Assembly: GCA_034519515.1 (NCBI GenBank)
Contig: JAXHOK010000006.1
Span: 1-64,000, forward strand
Direction: 5' to 3'
DNA length: 64,000 bases
Source of the DNA: Arcicella sp034519515
Lineage (GTDB): Bacteria; Bacteroidota; Bacteroidia; Cytophagales; Spirosomataceae
Shown piece after piece: positions 10,295 to 18,725 of this stretch (positions are counted from its first letter, which is position 1; every line of letters begins with the position of its first letter). The position numbers were made by a program, and so were the translations under genes. A model generated the notes under the pieces. It ran no database searches. It saw only the letters and a list, made by a program, of their open reading frames with translations, and had not been told where the DNA came from.

Positions 10295-11350
10295 CTACAA
10301 ATCTAAATCAAAACTTGATTCTTCTTCTTGCTCATTTTTAGCTTCCACAGCAGGTTGTGCATTTTGTAGGGTATTCCAAAGCAAATCTTTCAATTCATCC
10401 AAACCTTGTTCCATAATAGATGAAAAGAAAAGGTGCGGAATGCCTTCGGGAATTTGGCTTTCTATTTCTGCACGACGTTCGTCAGATTCTATCAAATCCA
10501 TTTTCGAAATTGCCAAAATACGTTCCTTGTCTAATAACGCTGGATTATATTGTTTTAGCTCATTCAAAAGAATATGATATTCTTCGTCAATGTTTTCTGC
10601 TGAAGCGGGAACTAAGAAAAGTAGGATTGAATTTCGTTCAATATGTCTCAAAAATCTCGTACCAAGCCCTTTTCCTTCGGCTGCTCCTTCGATGATTCCA
10701 GGAATATCCGCCATCACGAATGAGCGGAATCCACGGTATGAAACCACGCCCAAGTTAGGCACAAGCGTGGTGAAAGGATAATCAGCAATTTCGGGTTTGG
10801 CGGCTGATACCACCGACAAAAGCGTTGATTTACCCGCATTCGGAAAACCTACTAAACCCACATCCGCCAATACTTTCAATTCCAAAATCACCCATTTATC
10901 TTCGCCATCTTCACCAGGTTGGGCATAATGTGGCGATTGGTTGGTGGAGGTTTTAAAGTTGTAATTACCCAAACCACCACGTCCGCCATTCAATAAAATT
11001 ACCCGTTCGTCTTGCTTGGTAACTTCTGCAAGAACCTCGCCAGTTTCTGGGTCTCTCACAATTGTTCCCAAAGGCACTTCCACCACGGCATCATCGCCCT
11101 GAGCACCCGAACGTCTTTGCCCTTCGCCACCGTTGCCGTTTTTGGCAAAAATATGTTTTTGGTATTTTAGGTGTAATAATGTCCAGTGGTCGGTTGTTCC
11201 TCTGAGAACCACGTGTCCGCCTCTGCCACCGTCGCCACCGTCGGGTCCACCTTTGGGTACGTGTTTTTCACGGCGAAAATGGCTCGAACCACTCCCTCCA
11301 TGCCCAGAACGAACATTTATCTTGACGTAATCTATGAAATTTGAAGTCAT
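10295..11350 (-). CDS. obgE: GTPase Obg (ObgE/CgtA)
   Basis: A 351-residue Obg GTPase involved in late 50S ribosome assembly and stress signalling. The N-terminal glycine-rich Obg fold (residues 1-158) shows GHGGSGSSHFRREK and GGPDGGDGGRGG. The G domain has the P-loop GFPNAGKSTLL, the switch region YPFTTLVPNLG, DIPGIIEGA (G3) and SKMDL (G4). The C-terminus after about residue 325 is a short acidic tail rather than a full OCT domain, as is common in Bacteroidota. It is followed downstream by the secreted repeat protein and preceded by adk on the same strand, with a 169-bp repeat-filled gap, so cotranscription with adk is possible. Confidence 0.97.
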   Translation of the reverse strand: MTSNFIDYVKINVRSGHGGSGSSHFRREKHVPKGGPDGGDGGRGGHVVLRGTTDHWTLLHLKYQKHIFAKNGNGGEGQRRSGAQGDDAVVEVPLGTIVRDPETGEVLAEVTKQDERVILLNGGRGGLGNYNFKTSTNQSPHYAQPGEDGEDKWVILELKVLADVGLVGFPNAGKSTLLSVVSAAKPEIADYPFTTLVPNLGVVSYRGFRSFVMADIPGIIEGAAEGKGLGTRFLRHIERNSILLFLVPASAENIDEEYHILLNELKQYNPALLDKERILAISKMDLIESDERRAEIESQIPEGIPHLFFSSIMEQGLDELKDLLWNTLQNAQPAVEAKNEQEEESSFDLDL

Positions 11351-11360
11351 AATTTTTTAT

Positions 11361-11519
11361 TGGTAAACGGTAGTTTATCGGTGAACGGAAAAGGGTGAAC
11401 GGTAAACGGAAAAGACTTGGAAAATATGAGGATTTTCTAATATTTATTACCACTCCGTTCACCGTTTACCGTGAACCGTTTGCCGACAGAATTCCGTGTA
11501 CCCGTTTTCCGCTCACCGA
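11361..11519. repeat. Intergenic word repeat (GGTAAACGG / CCGTTTACC family)
   Basis: The left half has repeated AACGG words (GGTGAACGG, GGTAAACGG). The right half has their complements (CCGTTCACCGTTTACCGTG...), so the gap can fold into a long imperfect hairpin between the same-strand genes adk and obgE. TTCACCGTTTACCGT at 11458-11472 is identical to 21460-21474 inside the TonB receptor gene. Confidence 0.8.
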
Positions 11520-12089
11520 TTAAAGTGCATTTATTGCATCGCAAACATTTGTGAAAATCTCCTCAATATCACCAATACCATTTACTTTTGAAACCTTATT
11601 TTGGGCTTCGTAATATGGTAAAACGTGAATGGTTTTTGAGAAATATTCGTCAATTCTTTTAATTAATTTATCTGCTCCATCATCCGCCCGACCAGATATT
11701 TTCTGACGTTCGGCGATGCGGTGTTTAATTTCATCTTCATTCACTTCCAACTGTACCACGCCCGTAATTGATTGACTTTTTTCTTCCAAAAACGAATCCA
11801 AAGCCTCTGCCTGAGCCACTGTGCGGGGGAATCCATCAAAGATAAAACCTTTTGCTTCGGGGTTTCTTTGTACTTCTTCTTCCAACATTTCAATCGTGAT
11901 AGAATCTGGTACTAAAATCCCTTCTGCCATGATTTGCTTCACTCGTTTGCCGAGGTCAGTATCGTTTGAGATGTGCATACGGAACATATCACCGGTAGAG
12001 ATGTGTACTAACTGGTATTTTTCAATCAATTTGGCAGATTGCGTTCCTTTACCTGCCCCGGGAGGTCCAAACAAGACGAGATTTAACAT
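11520..12089 (-). CDS. adk: Adenylate kinase
   Basis: A 189-residue cytosolic adenylate kinase (ATP + AMP = 2 ADP). The P-loop GPPGAGKGTQSAKL is at residues 7-20, the AMP-binding region has STGDMFR, and the conserved GFPRT motif follows (FIFDGFPRTVAQAEAL). The LID is short (GRADDGADKL...), so this is the short-LID form without a zinc-binding module, normal for Bacteroidota, where the enzyme is about 190 residues. The ATG at 12087-12089 precedes the P-loop by the usual distance. Confidence 0.97.
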   Translation of the reverse strand: MLNLVLFGPPGAGKGTQSAKLIEKYQLVHISTGDMFRMHISNDTDLGKRVKQIMAEGILVPDSITIEMLEEEVQRNPEAKGFIFDGFPRTVAQAEALDSFLEEKSQSITGVVQLEVNEDEIKHRIAERQKISGRADDGADKLIKRIDEYFSKTIHVLPYYEAQNKVSKVNGIGDIEEIFTNVCDAINAL

Positions 12090-12207
12090 TCGTTTATTAA
12101 TTGTTTAAATGATTATCATGTTAAGAATTTGAAAATTTGAAAATATATTAATTTGAAAATTTTGCACAGTTCAAGTTAATGATCAAACTACATCTTCTTT
12201 ATTACCA

Positions 12208-12215
12208 CAAAGTTA
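12208..12215 (-). promoter_or_regulatory. Putative -7 element for adk
   Basis: On the minus strand TAACTTTG matches TAnnTTTG exactly. It lies about 120 bp before the adk start. The -33 region is only T-rich, without a clean TTG, so support is limited. Confidence 0.35.
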
Positions 12216-12309
12216 CGATAAGCATAGCAAAATAAATAGTGAAATTAGGTTTATGCGAAAAGGCATAAAAATTATGCAAGCATACCTTTTTGTATTAAAT
12301 TTACAGAAG

Positions 12310-12446
12310 TCAATGATAGAATGTTTGAAGGAGTGAATGATAGAATAGGAAGAAGATGTTATGATATCCTACTTCTGTTCTTCGTTAAACTTATGGTAAA
12401 TATCCTATCATTCTATCATTCACTCATTCACTCATTCAATCATTGA
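12310..12446. repeat. Inverted word repeat (CAATGATAGAATG / ATTCACTCATTC family)
   Basis: The left arm at about 12312-12350 (GAGTGAATGATAGAATAGG) is nearly complementary to the right arm at 12399-12446 (CCTATCATTCTATCATTCAC, then repeated TCATTCAC). It can form a roughly 40-bp stem just upstream of the acyl-CoA dehydrogenase start. The same words recur at 19950-19985 and 29722-29810. Confidence 0.75.
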
Positions 12447-12452
12447 AACAAC

Positions 12453-13694
12453 ATGGAAGAACTATTCGCAACCAATAAAACCAGAGATATTTTACCAAGA
12501 ATTAAGGAGTTTTTAGTAAAAGAAATTTATCCCCTCGAAACGGGTGAAAACATGACGGGCAGATTCTCGAAAGTGGCAAAAATCCTTGACCAAAAGCGGG
12601 AATTAGTCCGTCAAATGGGACTTTGGGGCTTGCAACACACCGAAGAAGAAGGCGGTTTGGGTTTGACCCTTTGCGAGTTCGGACAGGTGTCGGAGGTGTT
12701 GGCAACCACGCCCTTTGGTCATTACACCTTCAATTGCCAAGCTCCCGATATTGGCAACATGGAATTGATTGGTAAATATGCCTCTCAGCCTATAAAAGAC
12801 CGTTTTTTGCACCCTTTGATTGAAGGAAAAATCCGTTCGTGCTTTTCCATGACCGAACCCGATTACGCAGGTTCAAACCCTGTGAATATGGGGACAGTTG
12901 CCGTGCGTGATGGCGATGAATACGTAATTAACGGACGTAAATGGTTTACGTCCTCGGCAGACGGGGCGGCTTTTGCGGTGGTGATGGCGGTAACGAATCC
13001 CGAGGCTGCACCCCACAAAAGAGCCAGCCAAATAATTGTACCGACTGATACGAAAGGCTTTAAAATTGAAAGAAATATCAGCATCATGGGCGACCACGAA
13101 GCCGACCATTGGGCGAGCCATGCGGAGGTAACTTATACGGATGTGCGTGTACCCGTGAGCAACCTCATTGCGGCAGAAGGCATGGGTTTTATGTTAGCTC
13201 AGGAACGTTTAGGACCAGGCAGAATCCACCACTGTATGCGTTGGATAGGGATTTCGGAACGTTGTTTCGACCTTATGTGTAAGCGTGCCGCCACTCGTGA
13301 TATGGGCGATGGCACGATGTTGGGCGAAAAGCAAGCCGTTCAATTTTGGATTGCCGAAAGCCGTGCCAACATCAACGCCGCCCGTTTGATGGTGTTGAGA
13401 ACGGCAGATAATATTGATAAATTTGGGGCTTCGGCGGTACGGAATCAGATTTCGGAAATCAAGTTTTTCTGTGCCAACATGATGTTAAAAGTTATTGACC
13501 ACGCCATTCAAGTACACGGAGCGTATGGCATCACGGACGACCTTTTGCTATCCTTCTGGTATCGCCATGAAAGAGGAGCCAGAATCTATGACGGAGCCGA
13601 CGAAGTGCATAAATCAGCCTTGGCAAGGTCTATTTTGGCGGGATATGGGTTGGAGACCAAGAAGAAAGTGCCGCAGGTGGCGTTTAGTCGGTAG
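12453..13694 (+). CDS. Acyl-CoA dehydrogenase (ACAD10/11-like)
   Basis: A 413-residue FAD flavoprotein that oxidises acyl-CoA thioesters to enoyl-CoA. The N-terminal helical domain covers residues 1-125. The flavin-binding middle domain has CFSMTEPDYAGSNP and WFTSSADGAAFAVVMAV. The C-terminal helical domain includes QVHGAYGITDDLLLSFWYRH. Where short and medium chain enzymes have the catalytic Glu (YEGT), this protein has IYDGADEVHK, a DG.DEVH pattern known in ACAD10/11-type enzymes acting on unusual acyl-CoAs. Substrate is therefore uncertain. It is monocistronic by context, with repeat-rich sequence before it and no gene for 400 bp after. Confidence 0.9.
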   Translation: MEELFATNKTRDILPRIKEFLVKEIYPLETGENMTGRFSKVAKILDQKRELVRQMGLWGLQHTEEEGGLGLTLCEFGQVSEVLATTPFGHYTFNCQAPDIGNMELIGKYASQPIKDRFLHPLIEGKIRSCFSMTEPDYAGSNPVNMGTVAVRDGDEYVINGRKWFTSSADGAAFAVVMAVTNPEAAPHKRASQIIVPTDTKGFKIERNISIMGDHEADHWASHAEVTYTDVRVPVSNLIAAEGMGFMLAQERLGPGRIHHCMRWIGISERCFDLMCKRAATRDMGDGTMLGEKQAVQFWIAESRANINAARLMVLRTADNIDKFGASAVRNQISEIKFFCANMMLKVIDHAIQVHGAYGITDDLLLSFWYRHERGARIYDGADEVHKSALARSILAGYGLETKKKVPQVAFSR

Positions 13695-14100
13695 AGGAAA
13701 AATCCTTCTCGACCCCCGACCTCTCAACTATTTTAAATAGCAAAGAGATTCAATCCGTTCTGTTGTACTTGCCAGTTTATAGGTTAATTAAGACTTACAA
13801 GATGCGGAAAATACTTCATCCGTAAGATGCGAGGGCTGAAAATTGAAATTAAGACAGTAAGTAATTTTACATCGAAAACATATTTCACCTCATCCCCTTT
13901 GTAAAATGATTGCTTGTGAAATGGAAATGGAATCAGAAAACAAGCAATATTTTAATGGTTGAAACCTACCACATATTAAATCTAACCGACCGTTTACTAA
14001 GTTTCGTGTGGTTGAGATTTTAAAAAGTATTTACTTTGTACCATTGGATAATCTAAAAACATTATCACTAAATCAATTTTCAACTTTAATTTCTTTTCTC
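13695..14100. other. Gene-free 406-bp spacer
   Basis: No convincing gene. An 8-bp hairpin (TTGCTTGT ... ACAAGCAA, near 13909-13946) lies in the middle. A reading frame open from 14008 only adds an unlikely 31-residue N-terminal extension to the barrel gene that starts at 14101. A weak promoter-like pair (TTG near 14013, TTACTTTG near 14030) precedes that gene. Confidence 0.5.
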
Positions 14101-14595
14101 ATGAAAAAATTACTAACTCTTTCTTTCTTACTTGCTTTAATAGCAACCACTTCTTTTAAAAGTTTTTCACAGGCTTATAAACAAGGTGATAACTTGGTTA
14201 ATGCCACCATTGGTTTAGGTAATGGTTTTGGAAGTCTTGGCTTTGGAGGTTCTTTTGAACATGGTTTTACAGACGCTATCAGTGCGGGAGGTAGTGTTGA
14301 TTATATTGGCTTAGGGTCTCTTTATGGTTCTGGTGGATTACTTTACATTGCAGGTAGAGGTTCTTACCATTTCGGGGAACTATTGAAAACAGGGGATAAA
14401 TTAGATCCCTATGCTAGTTTGGGATTAGGATATTTGTCATGGCCTGGAACTGCCTTTGGAGGATTTGGGGCAAGTGGAATTTTCTTCCAAGGACACGTTG
14501 GAGCAAGATATTGGTTTTCAGACAATCTTGGCGGTGTTGCTGAGCTTGGTGTTGGAGCTGCTACGTTAAAAGTAGGTGTTGCTCTAAAATTCTAA
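14101..14595 (+). CDS. Small outer-membrane beta-barrel protein
   Basis: A 164-residue protein beginning MKKLLTLSFLLALIATTSFK, with a signal peptide cleaved near SFS-QA. It then has alternating Gly- and aromatic-rich strands (LGNGFGSLGFGGSFEHG, GSLYGSGGLLYIAGRGSYHFG) and ends in a barrel-type terminal residue pattern (KVGVALKF). The ATG at 14101 is chosen over one at 14008 because it directly starts the signal peptide. It resembles the next gene (14798-15286), with which it shares the RGSYHFGELL / RVSYHLGEAF and LDPYASLG / LDPYVGGQ blocks; the two are probably paralogues. Function unknown beyond an outer-membrane location. Confidence 0.75.
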   Translation: MKKLLTLSFLLALIATTSFKSFSQAYKQGDNLVNATIGLGNGFGSLGFGGSFEHGFTDAISAGGSVDYIGLGSLYGSGGLLYIAGRGSYHFGELLKTGDKLDPYASLGLGYLSWPGTAFGGFGASGIFFQGHVGARYWFSDNLGGVAELGVGAATLKVGVALKF

Positions 14596-14616
14596 AAGCA
14601 TACCGTTTACTCATTT

Positions 14617-14652
14617 AAAAAGAGTTATTCTATGAAGAATAACTCTTTTTTT
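14617..14652 (+). terminator. Rho-independent terminator
   Basis: A 14-bp stem (14617-14630 with 14637-14650), a 6-nt loop and a T8 tail lie 21 bp after the first barrel gene. Confidence 0.9.
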
Positions 14653-14797
14653 TATATTTACGCCTCAGAAAATAATCTTAACATTTGGGTATAAATTTCT
14701 GTTTACACAGTATTTCCATAAAAACCAGTACTTTTATTATTGCGTACATCTTAGGGTGACGTAAAATCATCTCTCAACTCATAAAATAAAAATTTAC

Positions 14798-15286
14798 ATG
14801 AAAAAACTAATGTTAAAACTTGCTACAATTACTTGTTTATTCTTCGCTGTTTCATTCTCTGCACAAGCACAATTTATGGACAAAGGCGACGTGTTGGGAA
14901 GTGGAGGTTTCTACTTTCCGAGTGGTGGAACAATTCTCAATGCCTCCGTTGCTTTTGGTGTGGCACCAAATGTTAGTGTTGGAGGACATTTCTTTACTGT
15001 AATCTCTGGCGGTAGTGCTTCTTACATTGGTGGTCGTGTTTCTTACCATTTAGGGGAAGCTTTTGGAGTAAAAGACTCACGAACACTTGACCCTTATGTG
15101 GGCGGGCAAATTGGCAAACTTCTATTAGATGGAGCAGACGTAGGTTTTTCTTTGCCAATCGGATTACGATTTATGTTTAATGACAAAGTAGGAGCTTACG
15201 GTGAATATTTAATAAATCTAAATCAAGATAACTCAGGAATTCCTAATATGTTTGGTTTAGGCATTTCTTTTAGATTTAATAACTAA
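14798..15286 (+). CDS. Small outer-membrane beta-barrel protein, paralogue
   Basis: A 162-residue protein with a signal peptide (MKKLMLKLATITCLFFAVSF ... AQAQ) followed by a short Gly-rich barrel of about eight strands that ends in GLGISFRFNN with a terminal aromatic pattern. It shares the YIGGRVSYHLGEAFG and LDPYVGGQIG blocks with the preceding gene. Each has its own terminator, so they are probably separate transcripts. Such small barrels are common in Bacteroidota and have no assigned activity. Confidence 0.75.
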   Translation: MKKLMLKLATITCLFFAVSFSAQAQFMDKGDVLGSGGFYFPSGGTILNASVAFGVAPNVSVGGHFFTVISGGSASYIGGRVSYHLGEAFGVKDSRTLDPYVGGQIGKLLLDGADVGFSLPIGLRFMFNDKVGAYGEYLINLNQDNSGIPNMFGLGISFRFNN

Positions 15287-15300
15287 AAAATATCTATCAA

Positions 15301-15340
15301 ACACAAACAGGCAAGAGGAAACCTTCTTGCCTGTTTGTGT
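15301..15340 (+). terminator. Rho-independent terminator
   Basis: A perfect 15-bp stem (15301-15315 with 15326-15340, ACACAAACAGGCAAG / CTTGCCTGTTTGTGT) with a 10-nt loop, 14 bp after the second barrel gene. The T-tract is short. Confidence 0.85.
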
Positions 15341-15373
15341 TTATGACCGTTTACTAACAAACACTTTAATTGT

Positions 15374-15404
15374 TTGATTTTCAAGATGATAGCCTATAAT
15401 TTTG
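15374..15404 (+). promoter_or_regulatory. Bacteroidota-type promoter (TTG-N20-TAATTTTG)
   Basis: TTG at 15374-15376 is followed after 20 nt by TAATTTTG at 15397-15404, fitting TTG-N19-21-TAnnTTTG. Transcription would start near 15410, giving a leader of about 30 nt for the lipoprotein gene at 15439. Confidence 0.65.
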
Positions 15405-15438
15405 AACAATAATTTATAAACCTTAAACATCAAAAATC

Positions 15439-15918
15439 ATGAAAAACAGATTGATTATCAAGAATTTAGTATGGATTTTATTGCTTGCTTTTATGGTGGG
15501 TTGTAGTAAAAGTAACGAAGTATCACCTTCATCTTTGTCTGGAAATTGGAAGCAAAATGGAATCACTGGGAAACTGACTATAGGTTCGGGAGCCCAAGCT
15601 CAAAGTTTTGATTTGAGCGATTCTGCTGATGGTTCTATTATAGAATTTAAAAGTGATGGGACAGGTACGTTTGAGGGAACACCTATGACATATAAAACTT
15701 CGGGCAGTATTTTGACTATTACTTTGAATGGAGGACCCATTTTGGAATTTACCGCCAAGGTCAGCGGAAATAATCTTACCTTAAGTTTTACAAAAGACCA
15801 ATTTATAAAGGCATTATCAGTATTGGCTGACCCAAATGATCCTGATATTAAATTAGTAATTGATTCCAAAGATCAAATTACGGGTTTTGAATACAATGCC
15901 AACTATGTGAAACAGTAA
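15439..15918 (+). CDS. Lipocalin-like lipoprotein
   Basis: A 159-residue lipoprotein. The signal sequence ends in a lipobox (AFMVGC, Cys at residue 22), followed by SKSNEVSP. The mature part contains LSGNWKQNGITGKLTI, a typical start of the small lipocalin-like beta-barrel domains of Bacteroidota, and ends KQITGFEYNANYVKQ-like. Ligand unknown. It has its own promoter and terminator. Confidence 0.75.
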   Translation: MKNRLIIKNLVWILLLAFMVGCSKSNEVSPSSLSGNWKQNGITGKLTIGSGAQAQSFDLSDSADGSIIEFKSDGTGTFEGTPMTYKTSGSILTITLNGGPILEFTAKVSGNNLTLSFTKDQFIKALSVLADPNDPDIKLVIDSKDQITGFEYNANYVKQ

Positions 15919-15939
15919 AATATCATTCAAAATCACAAG

Positions 15940-15977
15940 AGAACAGCAAGGCATAAAACCCTTTCTGTTCTTTTTTT
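15940..15977 (+). terminator. Rho-independent terminator
   Basis: Stem AGAACAG (15940-15946) with CTGTTCT (15965-15971), then a T run to 15977, shortly after the lipoprotein stop. Confidence 0.7.
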
Positions 15978-16000
15978 ATGGAATCAAGTTTTAGACATTG

Positions 16001-16008
16001 TATCTTTG
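16001..16008 (+). promoter_or_regulatory. -7 element almost touching the ATG (leaderless start?)
   Basis: TATCTTTG matches TAnnTTTG exactly and ends 4 nt before the ATG at 16013. Transcription would start at or very near the start codon. Similar arrangements occur at 20846 and 36437 in this window. Confidence 0.5.
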
Positions 16009-16012
16009 TGGC

Positions 16013-16759
16013 ATGAAAATATCCATCATTACAGTTTCCTTCAATAGTGCCAAAACCATCCGCCAAACCATCGAGAGTGTACTTGCTCAGGATTATGATG
16101 ACTTGGAGTATATCGTGGTGGATGGGGCTTCAAAAGATGGAACGGTTGATATTTTGAAAGAATTTGCAGGACAAATCAAATATATTTCTGAACCCGACAA
16201 AGGGATTTATGATGCCCTGAACAAAGGGATAAAACTGGCAATGGGGGAAGTAATTGGTACCATTGGTGGGGATGATTTTTACCCTAATAATCTGGTAATC
16301 AGTCACGTAGCAAAGGCATTTGAAACGTTTAAAACCGATGCTATTTACGGTGATAAACAATACGTAAACATGGGCGATGATGATACAATCGTCCGTTATT
16401 GGCGGTCGGGCGAATATAAACGGGAGAATTGGCTGAAAGGCTGGATGCCTCCACATTTATCATTTTATTTGAAAAAATCAGCCTTTGAAACTTACGGAAA
16501 TTATATCACAGATTTTACTTGTTCGGGAGATTATGAACTGATGCTCAGGATGTTATATAAAAATAATCTCACGGCACATTACCTTCCCGAAGTAGTAATG
16601 ACGATGCGAAACGGAGGCACAAGCACCGCCTCATGGAAACACCGCTACCGAGCCAACATGGAAGACCGCCGAGCCTGGCAAATCAACGGTTTGAAACCGC
16701 ATTGGTTTACGCTTTGGCTGAAACCGATTTCTAAGATTAGTCAGTTGTTTTTGAAATAG
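16013..16759 (+). CDS. Glycosyltransferase family 2
   Basis: A 248-residue GT-A fold glycosyltransferase. The N-terminus is KISIITVSFNSAKTIRQTIE. The nucleotide-sugar-binding region is DYDDLEYIVVDGASKDGT, with a DDF motif (TIGGDDFYPN) in the DXD position and later GDYELMLRMLY. It is typical of WcaA-type enzymes adding sugars to surface polysaccharide. The start at 16013 is chosen over 15998 because MKISIITVS is the usual first strand and the -7 element lies just before it. Donor and acceptor are unknown. Followed by a formyltransferase and a polysaccharide deacetylase on the same strand. Confidence 0.9.
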   Translation: MKISIITVSFNSAKTIRQTIESVLAQDYDDLEYIVVDGASKDGTVDILKEFAGQIKYISEPDKGIYDALNKGIKLAMGEVIGTIGGDDFYPNNLVISHVAKAFETFKTDAIYGDKQYVNMGDDDTIVRYWRSGEYKRENWLKGWMPPHLSFYLKKSAFETYGNYITDFTCSGDYELMLRMLYKNNLTAHYLPEVVMTMRNGGTSTASWKHRYRANMEDRRAWQINGLKPHWFTLWLKPISKISQLFLK

Positions 16760-16790
16760 ACAATTAGTTTAAGTAATTTTTTTAAAGTCC

Positions 16791-16846
16791 GTCTGACTAT
16801 CGTCTGACTGCATAGAAAGTTCTTAGCAGTCAGACGATAGTCAGAC
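16791..16846. terminator. Perfect 21-bp hairpin
   Basis: Arms 16791-16811 and 16826-16846 are exact reverse complements with a 14-nt loop. Each arm is itself two near-copies of GTCTGACT. It follows a glycosyltransferase gene and may act as a terminator or attenuator before the formyltransferase, but there is no T-tract. Confidence 0.65.
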
Positions 16847-16877
16847 AGCGAAACTCAAAATATTTTCCTATTCGACT

Positions 16878-16895
16878 ACGGACAAGGCTGTCCGT
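16878..16895. repeat. ACGGAC palindrome (copy 1)
   Basis: ACGGACAAGGCTGTCCGT. The identical word lies near 31308-31325, and a variant, ACGGACTGCCAGTCCGT, lies at 24533. All are in gene gaps. Role unknown; possibly a protein-binding or repeat element. Confidence 0.6.
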
Positions 16896-16904
16896 GCTAC
16901 ATAT

Positions 16905-17669
16905 ATGCGAATAATCCTGCTTACCCAAGACGACCCATTTTATTTGGCTCAAAATATTGATTACCTCATCACCCATCTGCCCAAACATTCGGAAGTAGTC
17001 GCTACGGTGGTTTTTGATGTTTCACCCTTTGGCAAACGGGAATCTTTTACGGATAAATTGAAAAAAACTTACGATATTTTCGGCTTGGGTTTCTTTGTAA
17101 ATTACGGTTTCAAATTTGTTTTTTCTAAGTTGAATCCGAACAAAAAAGTCAAAAATATTTTGGCAAAACACAACGTTCCATTGGTAGAAATTGAGGGAAA
17201 TATTAATAAAGCTGAGAATTTAGAACGCCTAAAATCTTATCAGCCCGACTTGTTAATTTCTATTGCGGGAAACCAAATTTTTAAATTGCCCCTCATAAAT
17301 CTTGCCCCAAAAGGCTGTTTAAATCTTCATACGGCACTTTTACCCAAATATCGGGGCTTGATGCCTTCTTTTTGGGTGATGAAAAATAATGAAAAATATA
17401 CGGGCGTTTCAGTATTTTTTGTGGACGAAGGCATTGATAGCGGAGAGATTTTGGTTCAGAAAAAAGTAGAAATCGGCAATCGTACCCAAGCCCAATTAAT
17501 CGACCATACCAAACTCTTGGGAATGCAAGCCATCTTGGAATCCGTAGAGAAAATCCACACAGGAAATTACCAATTAATTCCCAATCCAGAATCCGAAAAA
17601 ACCTATTTTTCATTTCCTACTCGTGAGGATGTTAAGGAGTTTTTGAAGGCAGGGAAGCGGTTTTATTGA
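16905..17669 (+). CDS. Formyltransferase-family protein (possible sugar N-formyltransferase)
   Basis: A 254-residue protein with the formyl-transferase catalytic core. LLISIAGNQIF, then LNLHTALLPKYRGLMPSFW (the conserved Asn-His of the N-x-H triad), and an Asp-containing VDEGIDSGEIL match the active site of methionyl-tRNA and sugar N-formyltransferases using 10-formyl-tetrahydrofolate. Lacking the tRNA-binding C-terminal domain of Fmt and lying between glycan genes, it more likely formylates an amino sugar in surface polysaccharide (inference). The region around residues 35-90 (KKTYDIFGLGFFVNYGFKFV) is family-specific and unassigned. Confidence 0.8.
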   Translation: MRIILLTQDDPFYLAQNIDYLITHLPKHSEVVATVVFDVSPFGKRESFTDKLKKTYDIFGLGFFVNYGFKFVFSKLNPNKKVKNILAKHNVPLVEIEGNINKAENLERLKSYQPDLLISIAGNQIFKLPLINLAPKGCLNLHTALLPKYRGLMPSFWVMKNNEKYTGVSVFFVDEGIDSGEILVQKKVEIGNRTQAQLIDHTKLLGMQAILESVEKIHTGNYQLIPNPESEKTYFSFPTREDVKEFLKAGKRFY

Positions 17670-17671
17670 TT

Positions 17672-17762
17672 GGCTGTCGGCTTTCAGCTATCGGCATTCG
17701 GCAAATAGAAATAAACTTTAAAATTGCAAAAAGCTGAAAGCCGAAAGCTGAAAGCAGATTGC
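17672..17762. repeat. Inverted word repeat (GGCTTTCAGC / GCTGAAAGCC family)
   Basis: The left words GGCTGTCGGCTTTCAGCTAT and the right words AGCTGAAAGCCGAAAGCTG are complementary, so the whole gap can fold back on itself. It is located between two same-strand glycan genes. Confidence 0.7.
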
Positions 17763-17770
17763 CAAAATAA

Positions 17771-18619
17771 ATGAATATCCTTACTTTTGACATAGAAGAA
17801 TGGTTCCATATTTTGGATAATGATTCCACCAAAACCGAAGCCGATTGGGCAAAATATCCCAGTCGAATTGAGGAGAATATGGAGCGGATTTTCCAATTAT
17901 TATCAGAAACCAATCAACAAGCCACCTTCTTTTGCTTGGGTTGGGTGGCACGCAAACACCCCCATATCATACGGGCAATTGCCGATAAAGGTTACGAAAT
18001 CGCTACTCATTCAGACCTTCATCAATTGGCGTATGAACAGAGCCGTTCAGAATTTCGAAATGACTTAGAAACGTCTATCAAGGCTTTGGAAGACGTTATT
18101 GGTAAGAAAATTAGGGCGTACCGAGCCCCAGGTTTTTCGATAAAACAAGAAAATAAATGGGTTTTTGAAGTCTTGATTGAGAATGGAGTTGAAGTGGATT
18201 GCTCTATTTTTCCCGCCAAACGCTCGCACGGAGGTTTTGAACAATTTGGCGTGGCAGAACCCTGTTGGATTGATATTGACGGGCATCGTTTGAAAGAATT
18301 CCCTATCAATACTTTCAATGGTTTAGGCAAACCGTTAATTTTTTCGGGAGGAGGATATTTTCGTTTATTGCCCTACACAGTTTTGCAGCAATTGACCAAA
18401 CAATCAGACTACGTGATGACTTATTTTCATCCCCGAGATTTTGACGCTAACCAACCCATGATTGAAGAATTAAGCCGTTTACGCAAATTCAAATCATATT
18501 ACGGGCTGTCGGGGTGTTTGGATAAATTGAAAGATTTGTTGATAGAATTTCCATTTATAGATTTACAAGCCGCTGAAAATCAGGTGGATTGGGGAGTGGT
18601 AAAAGTCATAAGTCTTTAA
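17771..18619 (+). CDS. Polysaccharide deacetylase-family protein
   Basis: A 282-residue NodB-fold hydrolase that removes N-acetyl groups from polysaccharide. Catalytic and metal residues are visible in order: LTFDIEEWF (Asp base), ATFFCLGW, ATHSDLHQLAY (metal-binding His pair), YRAPGFSI, and a late VMTYFHPRDFD. The C-terminal block from about residue 195 fits the DUF3473-type extension seen in exopolysaccharide-linked deacetylases. No signal peptide, so probably cytoplasmic. Its neighbours, a glycosyltransferase and a formyltransferase, suggest a shared surface-glycan job. Confidence 0.9.
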   Translation: MNILTFDIEEWFHILDNDSTKTEADWAKYPSRIEENMERIFQLLSETNQQATFFCLGWVARKHPHIIRAIADKGYEIATHSDLHQLAYEQSRSEFRNDLETSIKALEDVIGKKIRAYRAPGFSIKQENKWVFEVLIENGVEVDCSIFPAKRSHGGFEQFGVAEPCWIDIDGHRLKEFPINTFNGLGKPLIFSGGGYFRLLPYTVLQQLTKQSDYVMTYFHPRDFDANQPMIEELSRLRKFKSYYGLSGCLDKLKDLLIEFPFIDLQAAENQVDWGVVKVISL

Positions 18620-18714
18620 GTCATAAGGAATGCTTTGGAAAAAATCTGCCCGGTAATTGATATTGTTACCAATTACGGGGCAGAAAATTCTTGTGACTTA
18701 AAGACACTTATGAC
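18605..18714. terminator. Nested cruciform terminator between convergent genes
   Basis: The outer arms 18605-18627 and 18690-18714 are near-complementary and built from the GTCATAAG word. Inside lies a GC-richer hairpin at 18645-18684 (TCTGCCC ... GGGGCAGA, with GTAATTG / CAATTAC). It can terminate transcription from both sides. Confidence 0.75.
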
Positions 18715-18725
18715 CTACGACTCTT